NCBI GenBank assembly: GCA_027924585.1
Contig: BSBM01000372.1
Location: forward strand, 29,692,001 to 29,756,000
Direction of reading: 5' to 3'
Length of the DNA stretch: 64,000 bases
Source: Larix kaempferi
Taxonomy: Eukaryota > Streptophyta > Pinopsida > Pinales > Pinaceae
In this document: positions 1-11,807 of the stretch, piece after piece
Layout of the letters: each line of letters opens with the position of its first letter
Position numbering within the stretch: the stretch's first letter is position 1
Program-made: the position numbers and the translations under genes
The notes under the pieces: model-generated
Databases searched by the model: none
The model's input: the letters and a program-made list of their open reading frames with translations, nothing else
Told to the model about the DNA's origin: nothing

Positions 1-1835
1 TACTACCTGTGAATCTCCCGCAATCTGTTGAAGATCCAGATTCCTGAGTTTAGAAAAATATAATAAACACCAAAGATCACAAACCTCGCTCTTGGTATTG
101 GTGCCCATGCCAACATTCATCCATATGTTAATATAGCAATGACTATTTAGAAAAATAAAAGCACCAGTCCCACAAGCACAATCCGGACCCTGTGAGGCCC
201 CATCAAACTTGCCATAAGATCCTACAAAAATAAAAGGCAATGGTTTGCTAATGGGGCAATCCCCGAAAGAAATAGACTTAGCATCAACCCATAAATCATT
301 GTGTTCCACCATTTCCTTCCCCTCAATCCAATCCGGCTGAAGAAATTTACCTTAAAAAATGGCCAGATTCCTACATTTCCAAATTTCACAAAAAACCCCA
401 CTCGCCAAAGCAACAAACCTAGAATTGCTTATGTACCATTTTAGCAAACCCATAGAGAGAGAGGTCTCCGTCCAAATAGGCAAAGTGGAGAAGAAGTGAT
501 GGATAATCACCTAGACCCTGCCGCTAAATCCACAGTGGATAAATAAATGGATGTATGATTCCTCCACTTGTTTGCACAGTATGCAATTACCTGGCCCAAC
601 GAAGCCTCGCTTCTGCAGATTGCCCCATAGCAGTAGTTTACCTTCCAAGGCCAGCCATATGAAAATATTTATTTTATGCGCGATGTTCCAATTCCACACC
701 ACCGAATGCCACCAACATTCCATATCCGACTGAGGGAAGAAAGTCTCATATGCTAAGCCTGTCATCAGAATCCCTGAAGATGTGTTCCTCAACCACCCAA
801 GTTGATCAACAACCAATGATAGGTTGACATTACCACTTTGCAGAGCAAGAGCATAACCTAACCATTTCGTAGCCCGAGTTCCCTGAAGACCCAACTGCGT
901 CGCGCTAATCCAATTTTGAAATGGAGAGAAAGAAATTGTGATCGATGAAGCATGTTGTAGGGTATAATAACCATAGGTCCAAAGAAAAAAGATCAGCTTC
1001 AGGGAAATTTTATAAAGTGAGGGCCCTCCGAGAATAGGATCCAAACCCAGCTGTATTTTTCGACCATCCCCCGGCAACCAAGTCACCCAATCATCTAAGA
1101 TTGGTAATGCTGATAAAAGACCAGCCCAAATATTGGAGACACCTTAGTTTTTTTCCTATTTGATCTAAGCCACATCGGCATTGAAAGCCCCTGTAGATAC
1201 TTGTCCTTCACCACCGCACCCCAAAGACTCTCACTCATGAGAGCCCGCCAGAGACTCTTCGCTAACAAAGCCGAGGAGAAATGATAGATGTTCTTGATAG
1301 CCCAGCCCCCTAATTTATAAGGAGCAGCCAACTTCCGCCAATTCACTAGATGTAGGTTCTGAACATTCTGCCCTGACCATATAAAACCATGTGTTTTCCT
1401 TCGAATAACCTTCAAGATTGACTTCGGAACCTTACTCAACGAGAACTAGTATACTCCAATGTTCTGAAGAACATATTTCACCAATGCAATACGGCCTCCC
1501 AAAGAAAGCCACCACCAACACCACTTATGGATTCTCTTATCGAATCGCTTAAGTAGCCATGTCCATTCCAGAGATTTGTAAGCATTCGGTTTAATGAAAT
1601 AACTCAGGTACATGGTTCCAGCCACCAATGCTTTAAAATTGAAGTGAAAAACAGCTGATAATTCCCCTCTCAAATGATCATCCAATTCATGCTCCAGAAG
1701 AGTCAATTTTTTGTCACTTATAACCATGCCAGTTGATTTACTGAAGAGATCAAGGATCTCCTTAATTTTTTCCCATTCTTTTTTGCCAGCTTTCCCAAAT
1801 AACATCACGCCATCCACAAAGAGTTAATGGGTGAC
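1..1835 (-). mobile_element. LINE (non-LTR retrotransposon) ORF2 3' part, degenerate, runs off the left edge
   Basis: Read on the minus strand, about 1817-1446 encodes the C-terminal part of a LINE reverse transcriptase (LSLGGRIALVKYVL motif). 1439-1095 continues into the thumb/linker (FIWSG, LGGWAIKNI). 1086-511 carries a zf-RVT domain (IAHKINIFIWLALEGKLLLW, then CILCKQ...HLFIHC). From about 240 down to base 1 an RNase H domain begins, with acidic residues in FDGAS, KSEV and GDSQV. The frame breaks near 1440 and 1090, and short frames lie between 510 and 240, so this is an inactive copy. The 5' end (endonuclease and RT core) is missing at about 1835; the 3' end lies outside the window. It is unrelated in position to the LINE at 31765 and 44019. 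Confidence 0.85.
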
Positions 1836-2327
1836 CGAGATATTTTTGGAAATCTTAAGTAGACTCTTGATCAAAGCTAGAATTGATAATCAGGCCTCTT
1901 TGGATTATTATAGTGTAAGAGATGAAGTATCTTTATAAACACAAAAGATGGGACCCCTTCCTTTTTTACAGTTATTTATTTAGTGGAGATAGTGTTTGGA
2001 TGATGAAGGGTTGAAATTTGCAACATTTTATGAATTATCAATGTTGAGTTGAAAAACAAGTCAATAACAATAATTTGTAGTTCTTCATTCTCACAATTCA
2101 CATAGTGAGAACAACAAAATTGACATATTGTACATAGATAATAACAACATATTGTACATATAGAACTTTAAAAGAAGAAAAATATGCCCAAAAATCCTTT
2201 GAGAGTCAATTTTCACAAAAACAAATAAGTGTAAGAGTTCCCTCATAATAAAAAAATCCCTTTTCAACTTCTATTCCTCCCAACTAAATCTCAAGTTCTC
2301 AACCTTCACCCTAAATACCTTAATTTA
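1836..2327. other. AT-rich intergenic DNA, no gene seen
   Basis: Between the LINE 5' truncation and the AGP promoter. I see no coding frame, no LTR ends and no RNA gene. Confidence 0.6.
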
Positions 2328-2448
2328 ATCATAATATCATATAAATATAACAATCAATATCATATATAAATATAATAACAATCCAGCGTGTGATTCCTGC
2401 TGATTAATATCATATAAACATAACAATCCAGCGCGTGATTCATGCTTT
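2328..2448. repeat. Short tandem duplication upstream of the AGP gene
   Basis: A block of about 45 bp beginning AATATCATATA and containing CAATCCAGCGTGTGATTC occurs at 2356-2405 and again, slightly changed (CGCGTGATTC), at 2406-2448. A partial third copy (ATAATATCATATAAATATAA) lies at about 2331-2350. The CGCGTG core resembles calmodulin-binding transcription activator (CAMTA) sites, but that is inference. It lies 550-670 bp upstream of the AGP start codon. Confidence 0.6.
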
Positions 2449-2604
2449 ATTTGGTGGGTGTGATTCCCCGCTGAGCAAATCCAGACTATAACGCTGGTAA
2501 CTTTATCTACCAAATTAAGCTGAGATTTAGAGCCTTTAGCTGGACATCAAATTTAATTAAATTAACATTAACAGCCGGGCAGACTGGCAGGCGGGTTTAG
2601 AATC

Positions 2605-2610
2605 CACGTG
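2605..2610. promoter_or_regulatory. G-box in the AGP upstream region
   Basis: The palindrome CCACGTGG holds a perfect CACGTG G-box, 389 bp before the AGP start codon. G-boxes bind plant bZIP and bHLH factors. Function here is inferred from position only. Confidence 0.5.
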
Positions 2611-2713
2611 GCACTTTTCGATCATTCCGGTCACCGGTGCTAAACAAAAGAACGTTGAAGATGAACCGTTGGGAACTTGGGAATGGCAGGTAATCATTCG
2701 GTCTGTCAAAGAA

Positions 2714-2723
2714 TATTTAAAAA
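2714..2723 (+). promoter_or_regulatory. Candidate TATA box of the AGP gene
   Basis: TATTTAAAAA lies 280 bp before the start codon. A weaker alternative, TTTATATC, sits near 2857-2864. Either could set transcription; neither is proven. Confidence 0.3.
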
Positions 2724-2993
2724 GAGTAGAGACAAATGCGTGCCTGCCAGTGCCTGCCGGCAAACACAGAGGCCTGGCATGCTTCCTGCTCTTACCAGTA
2801 CACAGCTGGCACCCGGAGGCGGTATTCCGGTATTGGAGAAGCCGCCGGATTGATGGTTTATATCGCAGCAGTAGTGAGTATTGTGAGAGTCTGGCACACT
2901 TTATTCCTGCGCTCTGCCGGCGTAAGGATCTTGTTCCTTGTTCTTTCTTTTCTTGGTATCCGACATCGACATTTCTTCTTGTTATTTTCAGCG

Positions 2994-3329
2994 ATGGCCT
3001 TCTCGACGGTGTCGGCCGTTGCGCTGCTGATGCTCTGTGTCGCCTTCCTTCTGATGAATCTCTTCGCACCTTCCGTCAATGCGCAGGCTCCCGCCCCTGC
3101 TCCTGTGTCCGACGGTAAGATCTCGCCCCTCCATTTTATTTAGACAATGTGGATCTTTAGCGGATTCGTAACGTGACTTTGATTTAACGTAACAGGGATT
3201 GATTGAATGTATATTGTTGTTGCAGGCACCGCCATCGACCAAGGAATAGCGTACGTTCTCTTATTCATGGCGCTAGCTCTAACCTACCTCATACATCCCC
3301 TGGACGCCTTCCCTTTCAATCTTTTCTGA
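2994..3329 (+). CDS. Arabinogalactan peptide (AGP16/AGP20-type), two exons
   Basis: Exon 1 is 2994-3114 and exon 2 is 3226-3329, joined across a 111-bp GT-AG intron (GTAAGA donor, TTGTTGCAG acceptor; a Gly codon is split). The product is 74 residues. Residues 1-30 form a hydrophobic signal peptide ending SVNA. Residues 31-37 (QAPAPAP) are the Ala-Pro repeat that would be hydroxylated and carry arabinogalactan chains. S39-D40-G41 is a likely GPI-anchor attachment region. Residues 42-74 (TAIDQGIAY...YLIHPLDAF) match the conserved C-terminal signal of AGP16/20/22/41-type peptides (DUF1070). Expected location is the outer plasma membrane/cell wall. Length and intron placement fit the family. It is the only intact cellular gene I can support in the window. 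An ATG further upstream in the same exon-1 frame exists (2736) but would hide the signal peptide, so 2994 is preferred. Confidence 0.9.
3115..3225 (+). other. Intron of the AGP gene
   Basis: Starts GTAAGA and ends TTGTTGCAG. Removing it joins D40 to a split Gly codon and keeps one open frame to the TGA at 3327-3329. Confidence 0.85.
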
Positions 3330-3840
3330 GCTACCGGCGATCCGTTATCCGTTTCTTGACAGAAAAGAAAAGAAAATAGAGAGAAAGGGCCTGGATTTGT
3401 ATTATATTAGACGCAACCATGTATACTGGATTTACCTTAGATTTTGATGTCATTCCGGGCAGATCCGAGGGCTTAAATTTGTTTTCCATTGATATTTGTT
3501 CTGCATATGTACTTTCATCTGATTTATAGTTATTATTGACCACTGCTATGCAATCTTTTATAAGTTTCTTTTAAAGACTTATCAATGAAAGCCTTTGATC
3601 TAAGTCTTCAGTATTCTCTTACTGCGTTCTCTAATTCGATTATTCATAAATTATTTTCTGACGTGATAAATTATTCATCGATTCTCAGCTTCCCGGAGCA
3701 ATAAATCTACCTGCAATGATACTGAATTCTTTGCAGTGGTTAGAATTGTGGCACATGCATATCTGTGAATAGCTGGAGGCGTTAAGTAAGAATATTATAG
3801 TTACGCAACAGTACGTCCACTCCACCTTCAGAAAATTTCA
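3330..3840 (+). repeat. AGP 3' UTR and downstream flank, also present beside the two exon-2 copies
   Basis: This flank, with landmarks TTGACAGAAAAGAAAAG (3356) and CAGATCCGAGGG (about 3460), recurs at 18786-19290 and, with an internal deletion, at 37490-37690. So the duplicated piece included about 0.5 kb downstream of the gene. AATAAA at about 3701 is a possible poly(A) signal. Confidence 0.75.
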
Positions 3841-4863
3841 TGCTTTTGCAGATTTGTGACCTTTACCTGCAAAGATTCATCTATAATTCTTTTTAAATTT
3901 GATTAAATTCATCTATAATTTTCTTGCTTTTGAGTCCGTCCATTTCTTGATCACTCTCGAAATCTTAATCATTTTAGAAAAAAATGCAGGTGAATAAAAC
4001 ATTTTAAATCACAGAAACGACATATCAGAAACATAGCTGTAATTTTTTTGTTAATGTAATTTCTTTGTTAATTGTAGTTCATAAGGAGCAAAATTCCATT
4101 CCTACCCGATTCTTTTAGGTCTCGAATTCTTAAACTATTTCTTTACTTTTCCAATAATATAACGGCAAAATTTGTACCAAATGCCTTTAGGTGAAGGGAA
4201 GCTCTTAGTAGATCAAAAGCGGTTTGTTTCAAGTCTTACTCAGACCAGAAGGTTGTTTTCTGAAGGCTGTTTCAGCTGAGGCTCAATGGATAACTATTAA
4301 GACTGGGCAGATAAAGATGATCTACTTAAGCTTACAACCTCATAATTGGCTTAAAACTATACAGCTCCAGCTAGATAACTTAGTTTTTATAATTGTTCAG
4401 TAAGTGGCTTTCCTCCATGCCTACCATCTTGCTTTGTGCGAAGTCCAACTTGTTGAGGAATCATATTGGTTTTGTCCCTAGCATAGACTTGGCCATCTAT
4501 TGCTTGGAGAAATTAATTTGAACAAAGTGCCAAAGAATCAGCAAGGGCGAACTCTTTTGTGTCAGGCTCTTTCCTTCTATATAATCTCCTCCGCAGAGGA
4601 TGCAAAGCTAAATGCATAGCAGAGCAAGCGCATCTAGATGCAAATGGTCCATTGAAAAATGCTTATCATTACCGCTGTGCTGGCCACAAATAGACCAGTA
4701 CTGTTGCACTTCATATTTTCACTGGGCAATTTTCTTTTCTTTCGTATCCTTCTATATTCTATATTTTGGTGGCTTATGTATTCAAGATATATGAATCAAG
4801 ATACAATGAAAGGTCGTAGTATATAGCTAGCTATATATATATTAATATATATTATTAACACAT

Positions 4864-4896
<33 letters not shown>

Positions 4897-5519
4897 CCAT
4901 CAGACTATTCTTGTACTTTAGTGTATAGTATGTCCACTTATTTCCTTTGCATTTTGTTGTTATGGGTGGTTGTTACATGCACCACCCATTATAATTTGGT
5001 GTAATGAACAACCTATTGTAATATGGTGTAACAATATGAAAGGTAGGGAATGAATAAGTTTAATGAATATATAACTATAGTTTTTAGTGCAGCATTAAAA
5101 CCATGTGTGAGAGTCTTAACTTAACTAATTCATTTGTTAATTTTTTTAGTGTGTAAACCCTATTACTTGTTTACCATTCAATTTATGGACAAGATGATAA
5201 AAAGTTACACCAAAAATAAAATAGAAAATATCTATGCATTTTAGAAATATGATATAAGTATAAATAAAAATCAATAAAAAATAGAAAGCAATATTTTTTC
5301 CAAAAAAAACATTTACTTAAAATTTGCATAAAAATCTAAGTGTGTGAACCACAATGAATATGTCATTCATATTTAAAAGCATTGTTTAAAAAGGACTTAA
5401 GAATAGAGAGTTCAAAAATGGATTTGTTTTTGTTTATGCCGGATCCCAGAAACTATCCAAGCTCATGTTTGGTGGTCTTGGGAAATGTGTTCATTGGGTG
5501 CTTGAGCCTAAGGAGCTTT
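3841..5519. other. Intergenic DNA with an AT microsatellite
   Basis: No coding sequence recognised. The stretch 4820-4892 is mainly (TA)n with a run of about 14 units at its end. The rest is AT-rich unique-looking sequence. Confidence 0.55.
4820..4892. repeat. (TA)n microsatellite
   Basis: Alternating T and A interrupted by GCTAGC and short ATTA steps; the 3' part from 4864 is uninterrupted. Confidence 0.85.
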
Positions 5520-6860
5520 GTGTAGGGAGCCTTGAGGATGTTGTATCCCTCTCCCAACCAATATCAGGGGCCTAAGGATGTTGTTTCCCTACCATAATTG
5601 TGGTCAAGGCCCAAGACCCATCCACTATGTATGAAATATCTCAATGGCACTCATATCGAATTCATAGGGCAAAGATCCCCTAGTGAGGACTTGTGTTAAT
5701 GTGTCTAAGGTAAATGTTCATGGTGCTTAAGCTCAAAAAGGTTCAATTAGGACTTAATGCCCTTGTTTACACACTTGAACTTGTGGCACGGTCCATATCC
5801 ATTTTTAGAGCACAAAAACTACCTATGACACTTGTATCCCACTAAAAGGCCTTCAAACAACCCCTAATGCCATCCCTAACGCTTTGTGACCCATCTTTAG
5901 TGTGAAAATATCTTAATGGAGTCTATATCAAACCTTGATGCCAAAAACCCTCAAGAAAGGGCTTGTATTGTGATTTGTAGATGTTCTTCATGATGATTAA
6001 GCCCAAGAAGTGGCATCTAGGGCACAAGGTCCATTATTCTCCTCTTATGACATCAGATAAACCTCTAAATACGTCCTTGGTGCATAATGAACCTATTGAT
6101 GGCATGCATAGCACCCTTGGAGACTTGATTGTTAACCAGCATAGGTCATATGTGGAGGCTTGAGGGCTCGTCACCTAAGAATATTTGTTTAGGGCTTAAT
6201 AATAATGATTCCCTCCCCCAACCAATGTCAAGGGATTGAGGATGTTGTTTCCCTATCGTGATTATGGTTAAGGCCTCGAGACCCATCCATGGTGTAGGAA
6301 ACATTTTAATGGCACCCATATGGGGCAAAGACCCCCTATTGAGGGCTCGTGTTGTTATGTCTAGTGTTTATTCATGACACTTGAGCTCAAGAAGGTTCAG
6401 TGAGGGATTAAATCCCTTGTTTACATCATTGACCATGTAGCACAGTCCAAACCTATTTCCAATGTATAAAACCTACCCATGACACTTGTATGGACTCTCG
6501 AAGGCCTACATAGAACCCCTACAAATAACTAATGTGATCGTGTGAGGAATCATTCAAGGTTATTGAGATTGAGAAGATTCAACCATATCCTTATGCACAT
6601 GTTTTCCTTCCTCAAGCATGTTCATGGCCTTGTCACCCATCCTTGGTGTGCAATATATCCTAATTCCATCCATATCCAACCTTAATGCCAAATACCCTCT
6701 AGAGTGTTTTTGGATTATGGTTTGCAACTATTTTTCATGGAAATTTATCTCTATAAGCGACATTTACGTCCTAACGCTCGATTGTTTTCCTCACTTAACC
6801 ATGGTTCTAGAGCTCTAAAAGACCTTCACTTGGTGCTTAAGCCCCTTGTTTCCTTCTTAA
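5520..6860. repeat. Degenerate tandem repeat, unit about 0.7 kb
   Basis: Blocks near 5525-5990 recur in the same order at about 6190-6745: GAGGATGTTG...TTTCCCTA, CCCATCCA, ATGACACTTGTAT, and a later block with CCTTGATGCCAAA / CCTTAATGCCAAA. Offsets between matching blocks are roughly 670-750 bp, so the copies have drifted by indels. No coding frame is conserved between them. I do not recognise the family. Confidence 0.6.
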
Positions 6861-6889
6861 CCATGTTTAGACCTTGAATACCATTTCTA

Positions 6890-8250
6890 GTGCACAAAAA
6901 TCCCCCTTCCCTCCCCTCAACCCCAACCCCTCCTCTCCTCCCACCCACTGCGTCCATGATAACCCCTTCCCCCTCTTTTACCTCTTCATCATCATCCCTC
7001 TTTATCCACATCCAATTCCATCCAAACTCTCTACCCCCACCCCTCCCACTGTCATCACTTCCTCATACTCAATGGCTCTCCACTCCCCCATACCCTTTGG
7101 AATCTACCAACCTCTTCACTCTATAATAAATATCTGCCATTAAAACCTCTCTACTCATGCATGCCCCTATTCTTTTAACACCTCTCCTCCCCCACCCTTC
7201 CTTGCTCCCCCCTCAACTCCTACGGCCTCTCTACCTTTGTCTAACATTTTCTCTAGTCACTTATCTACCCCTTACACCTCCTTAACCATCCACTTTGAAA
7301 CCACTCTAGTCCAACCCCTCCTCACCTCCCCCTTTTCTCTAATCCAACCATATTACTCTACTCCATAATTCTTCTATTCCCTAGTTTTCATTGCCTCTTC
7401 AACTCTTATCCCTTACGTATTCAATCCAGCCACCCCTACCCCACCTTGTACCCCCTCCCCATATTGGCCCATACTCCTCCTCACCCCAACCCTCTATTCC
7501 CCACCCCATCCCCTCATTCTTACTACCTCTCCACACCTACCCAACATCATCCCCCCTATCAAATCCCACTACTTCCCCACCCTACCCTTGCTCACACACC
7601 ACACCTGATATTGTTCATTTACTCCCTCCCACTCACTCTTGCCTCCACTATATCCCTTCCCCTCCTTATTTCACCAGAATAAACCCATCTTCTCTTCATC
7701 ACTATCCCTCCTCACCCTCCCTACCCCTCCATTCCCATCACTTGTCCAACCCTACCCTTTCTATCCCACCTCTTTGTTCTTGCTTCAACTCTATCTCATA
7801 TGTCCTTTCACATCATAGCTAACCTCCTCTTTCTATTTCCTACTATCCTACACATCCTTAACTAGCCTTCACAACCCTTCTTCACTTGTATTCCCATCTT
7901 CCCCTAACCCTCGTCACCTCCATCTCTCTAGAATATCATCAACTATCCATAACCTTCATCAATCATATCCACCTATAGTCCCTCTTCTCCCATGCCCTTC
8001 CTAGAATGCCTCCCCCTCCTACCATCTCTCCACCCATACACCTCCTCTCTTGCCTCATTTTTTCCTACCACTGCTACCCCTACTCTCTCACCCATTGCTC
8101 CATCCATTATTTTGGTTCCTCTTCCATATATTGCTCCCTCCACATATCCGTCTCCTCTACATAAAATTTCCCTCCACCCCAACCCCTCTTTTCCTCCTTT
8201 TCTTTCCACTCCTCCCTTGGCCTAGTTAATTCTTCCTTAATCTAGCCGAC
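6890..8250. repeat. Long, nearly G-free pyrimidine-rich tract
   Basis: About 1.35 kb in which the plus strand is mostly C and T with some A and very few G; runs such as CCCCTCC and CATCCC dominate. Apparent proline/serine-rich open frames on the plus strand and glycine-rich ones on the minus strand follow from this composition and are not genes. Confidence 0.75.
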
Positions 8251-8253
8251 CTG

Positions 8254-8920
8254 ATGCTTTATCCTATCCTATCCTATCCTATATTAACCTTTCATATCCC
8301 AAGGCTACCTACCTTTCCTACTTTAACCTACCCCATGCTACTTTATATCCTATTATACCTTACGTTACCCCACCTTTTAACAACTCTACCATATATTTTC
8401 CTACCATACCTTAGACTATATTATCCTAAGCTTATCCTACCATATCCTACCCTACCTACAATACCTAAGCATATGTTAGCTTATCCTAACCTTAAACTAT
8501 TCTACCCTAGATTAAACTAGGCGGCCACAATTTCTTAGCCTGTGCTAGCCTAACATACCCTAATTTGAGTAGTTTTGTGATAATCTTGATTTTAAGCATA
8601 GTATATAGTTATCTTGCTTATAGACAGAGGAATGCACATGCATTTCTAGTGTGGGCACACTTAGGAACACACACACATTCCTATTGCATGCACATTATTT
8701 CATTTTTTTTAAATGATGTGCAATGTATGCATATTAAATAAATTTGTGCTATCTATGTGTTTGGGATTGATGAATGGCATGTGTTATTAATTTTTGTAGT
8801 CTTAAGCCCAATCCTTATACTATAAAATACAAATTGCAATATACTTCAACAATTATTATTTTCTATTATTGGAGAAGAACAAGAAATAAAGAAAAATATT
8901 AATGGTAGCAGTGAACACGA
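8254..8920. repeat. Repeat unit 0, left part, opening with (CCTAT)n-like DNA
   Basis: Starts with four TATCC units, then degenerate CCTA-rich sequence to about 8520, then unique-looking sequence. It aligns, more diverged, with 14790-15180 and 15770-15960 in unit A and with 36046 onward in unit B (shared CTATATTATCCTAAGCTTAT and TTATCTTGCTTATAGAC). It is interrupted at 8920 by the three-LTR element and resumes at 14101. Confidence 0.7.
8916..8920. repeat. Target-site duplication CACGA, left copy
   Basis: CACGA directly precedes the first LTR and recurs directly after the third LTR at 14096-14100. This shows the whole 8921-14095 segment occupies one insertion site. Confidence 0.85.
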
Positions 8921-9557
8921 TGTTAGGATATTTCAATACTCCATCCTTGTCCTACCTAGCATTATTTATTTTTCCTACTTGTTGATGATGTCATTTTCCC
9001 CCTAGTGGTGTGCAGATGTCATATGGGATCCATCTACCACCTTCTGAGCCCTGAATGCATTGTTTTAGGACCACTTCAGTCAGTTCCCTATTTTATAAGA
9101 ACCCGCTGAGTGTTCCAGTGTAGTCCACCTGAGTTATCTGACTCTTGTGGGGGGTTAGATCTTCGTATGTCACTGATTGTGGCCTCATGCGCCATTTTCT
9201 GACTAGCATGCATGATAGACTCACTATTACGCCCTTCTTAGTCAGTTAACTATTTGTGACTTCAGTTAACTAAGGTTAGGTTTCGTTCAATTGACTTTGA
9301 GTCTTCCGGAGCACTCCAGTGGTGATAATCCCTATGCTAGTCCAACTGAGATTCGAATTATCTCCATTGTATTATCATTGTTCATTATACTAATAATTGA
9401 GTAGTGTGACATTATTCTGCTCCTATCTGAGTTATGCTACATTATTATTCTTCTGCTCTTTTTACTGCAGTTTTCACTCTTATTCAAATTTCTTGCTCAT
9501 TCTTTCTTTGTGAGGAATCCTTAGCTCTTTAGATCTGTTGTGACATAGAATTTCACA
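8921..9557 (+). repeat. LTR 1 of the three-LTR element
   Basis: Begins TGTTAGGATATTTCAA and ends ATAGAATTTCACA immediately before the primer site. Confidence 0.85.
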
Positions 9558-9570
9558 TGGTATCAGAGCC
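9558..9570 (+). other. Primer-binding site, initiator Met tRNA type (body 1)
   Basis: TGGTATCAGAGCC directly follows the LTR; it is the usual plant Copia primer site. Confidence 0.85.
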
Positions 9571-9889
9571 ATTGAGTGAATAAGTTGAGCAGCTGCTTTT
9601 GGTAGTGCAACAAAGGCCTCTGGATTTCCACAGCAAATCTGGGTGCCATTGCATTGAATTCATTGGAGAAATCCAATGAGGTCTAGCAAGGTGTGAAGGA
9701 TCCAGATAAAAGTGCATATTTTCCTAAAGCAGTGCTCAGTAGTAGTCTACCTCCTTATTGAGGGTTTTTTGCAGGTTATTTAAATTTTTTGAGTGCAGCA
9801 GCAATTGCAACAATTTTTTGCAGTTGTAGTAGTTTTCTGCAGTAGCATTAGCATATATTTTTCATTGTTTTTGCAGGTATTCTACAATA

Positions 9890-10971
9890 GCTTTCATTTC
9901 CTCCTCTCTCTCTCCATTCAACTATGATGAGTGGAAACCAAATATGATAGCATATCTGAAGAGACAAGGTCTTTTTGATATGTGTATTGGTGTTATGAGA
10001 GATTTTGCCTCCTATGAAGAAGAGAATGATTGGCTAAATGAATGTGACAGAGCCTTTGGAGCAATGTGTATTGCTATGTCTCCTAGTATGCGCTACCTCA
10101 TTGATACTACTAAATATCCAAGTGATCTATAGGCCCAATTGGACAAAGAAATTGGCTAGAAGAATGAAGAGATTGGTGCAAATTTTTTGGAGAACAAGCC
10201 CAGTGATACCTCCTTAACTGTTCTCTCTAATTATGCCTCGGCCTCAATCATATCTCATGATGAAATTGTTGAATATGAAGAAGAAGCTGCATATTCAACA
10301 CTCATGTTCTCAATGTCTTCTATTTCGAATTTTGAGCAAGATAAGCCAGTTCATACTCTAGAATCTGAAGAGGTTCTTAAATCCCCTCTTTCACATGAGT
10401 CTGTTGGTGTGCATAATGATGATCTATTGAATGATTTGGAGGTTAAATTAAAGTTTGGAGGTGATACATTCTCCCTCCTTGATCACATGCTTCGTATGAA
10501 CTTCTATTTGATCATTGGCACATGTTCTCATAGTTTCTCTGAAAATGGAAGACACTACCATTTGCTTGGGTTCAAGTCTCAGGCATATTTTGGTGATTTT
10601 GGTTTTTATCTCACCCCTGTTGGTTCAAAGGAGATCACAAGAAACCATCTATCAATTCTTGGAGTTGATTTGAAGTCCAATCCACCACCATCATTTCATA
10701 GTTCATTTGGTTATGATCTCACCTATGTTGGTTCAAAGGAGATATCAAATAACTATCTACACATTCCTGGAGTTGATCCTACCTCGCATGGTCTGAATCA
10801 CAGGTTCCAGGATGATCTTCATATTTTGGGATTTTTCTCACCATGTTCGGTCTGAAGAGAAAGTTCAGAAAGCCTCCATATTTGCTTGCATCCACTGAAG
10901 GAGAATACAAGCACATGTTTTTGGAGGATGATCCACTTCTTCCCAAGAGAAAGATACCTCTAGATGTATGA
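9890..10971 (+). pseudogene. Gag-like protein with unrecognised C-terminal region, body 1 (broken)
   Basis: The frame encodes a Copia gag N-terminal region (NYDEWKPNMIAYLKRQGLFD, CDRAFGAM, MSPSMRYLI, YPSDL), related to UBN2/DUF4219 capsid-like domains. It is followed by about 200 residues I do not recognise. That region has an internal repeat: LTPVGSKEITRNHLSILGVD and LTYVGSKEISNNYLHIPGVD. Compared with the sister copy at 12181, this one lacks the start codon, has two nonsense changes (TAG at about 10129, a Trp codon in the sister, and another about 24 nt later), and a 1-nt deletion near 10830 that ends the frame early at 10855. The sister alignment suggests the ancestral stop was the TGA at 10969-10971. 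No zinc knuckle or enzymatic domain is visible. Confidence 0.7.
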
Positions 10972-11152
10972 TCAAGCATCACACCTACTTTATTTTGGCG
11001 CAATTAATTTTTTGGTGTGTTTTAGTCCAATTTGATGGGGGGTTTCCCCCATTTCCATGGTTCATGGACTATTCTTTATTTTTTATCATTTATTTGATTG
11101 TATGGGTGACCTTTGGTCTTAGTAACCAGAGCCCAAGATGCAAAAGTATGGA

Positions 11153-11163
11153 TTAAGGGGGGG
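11153..11163 (+). other. Polypurine tract, body 1
   Basis: TTAAGGGGGGG immediately before LTR 2; the priming site for plus-strand DNA in LTR elements. Confidence 0.75.
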
Positions 11164-11794
11164 TGTTAGGATATTTCAATACTCCATCCTTGTCCTACCT
11201 AGCATTATTTATTTTTCCTAGCTGTAGATGATGCCATTTTCCCCCTATTGGTGTTCAGATGTCATCCGGGATCCATCTACCACCTTTTGAGCCCTGCATG
11301 CATTGTTTTAGGACCACTTCAGTCAGTTCCCTAGTTTATAGGAACCTACTGAGTGTTCCAGTGTAGTCCACCTAAGTTATATGACTCTTGTGGGGGGTTA
11401 GAGCTCTAGATGCCACTGATTGTGGCCTCATGCACCATTTTCTAACTGGCATGCATGACAAACTCACTATTGCGCCCTCCTTAGTCAGTTAATTGATTGT
11501 GACTTCAGTTAACTAAGTTTAGGTTCCATTCAGTTGACTTTGAGTCTTCTGGATCACTCTAGTGGTGATAATCCCTATGCTAGACCAACTGAGATTCGAA
11601 TTCTCTATATTGTATTATCATTGTTGATTATACTGATAATTGAGTAGTGTGACATTATTCTGCTTAAGTTATGTTGCATTATTATTCTTTTGCTCTTTTT
11701 ACTGCAGTTTTCACTCTTATTCAATTTTTTTGCTCATTCTTTCTTTGTGAGGTATCCTCGGCTCTTTAGATCTGCACTGACAAAGAATTTCACA
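11164..11794 (+). repeat. LTR 2 (middle LTR)
   Basis: Same TGTTAGG...TTCACA ends, 631 bp. It serves as the 3' LTR of body 1 and the 5' LTR of body 2. Small indels (for example near 11660) make it shorter than the outer LTRs. Confidence 0.85.
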
Positions 11795-11807
11795 TGGTAT
11801 CAGATCC
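11795..11807 (+). other. Primer-binding site, body 2
   Basis: TGGTATCAGATCC, one base from the body 1 site. Confidence 0.8.

Noticed and set aside
2557-3242. Several overlapping frames on both strands around the AGP gene
   Set aside because: They overlap the AGP exon, ignore its splice sites and show no domain; only the spliced 74-residue frame matches a known family.
6874-8225. Proline/serine-rich proteins on the plus strand or glycine-rich ones on the minus strand
   Set aside because: The frames follow from C/T composition, overlap in several frames and end at random.
8254-8520. Interstitial telomeric repeat
   Set aside because: The repeated core is CCTAT/CCTA with variable spacing, not the plant telomere CCCTAAA in tandem.
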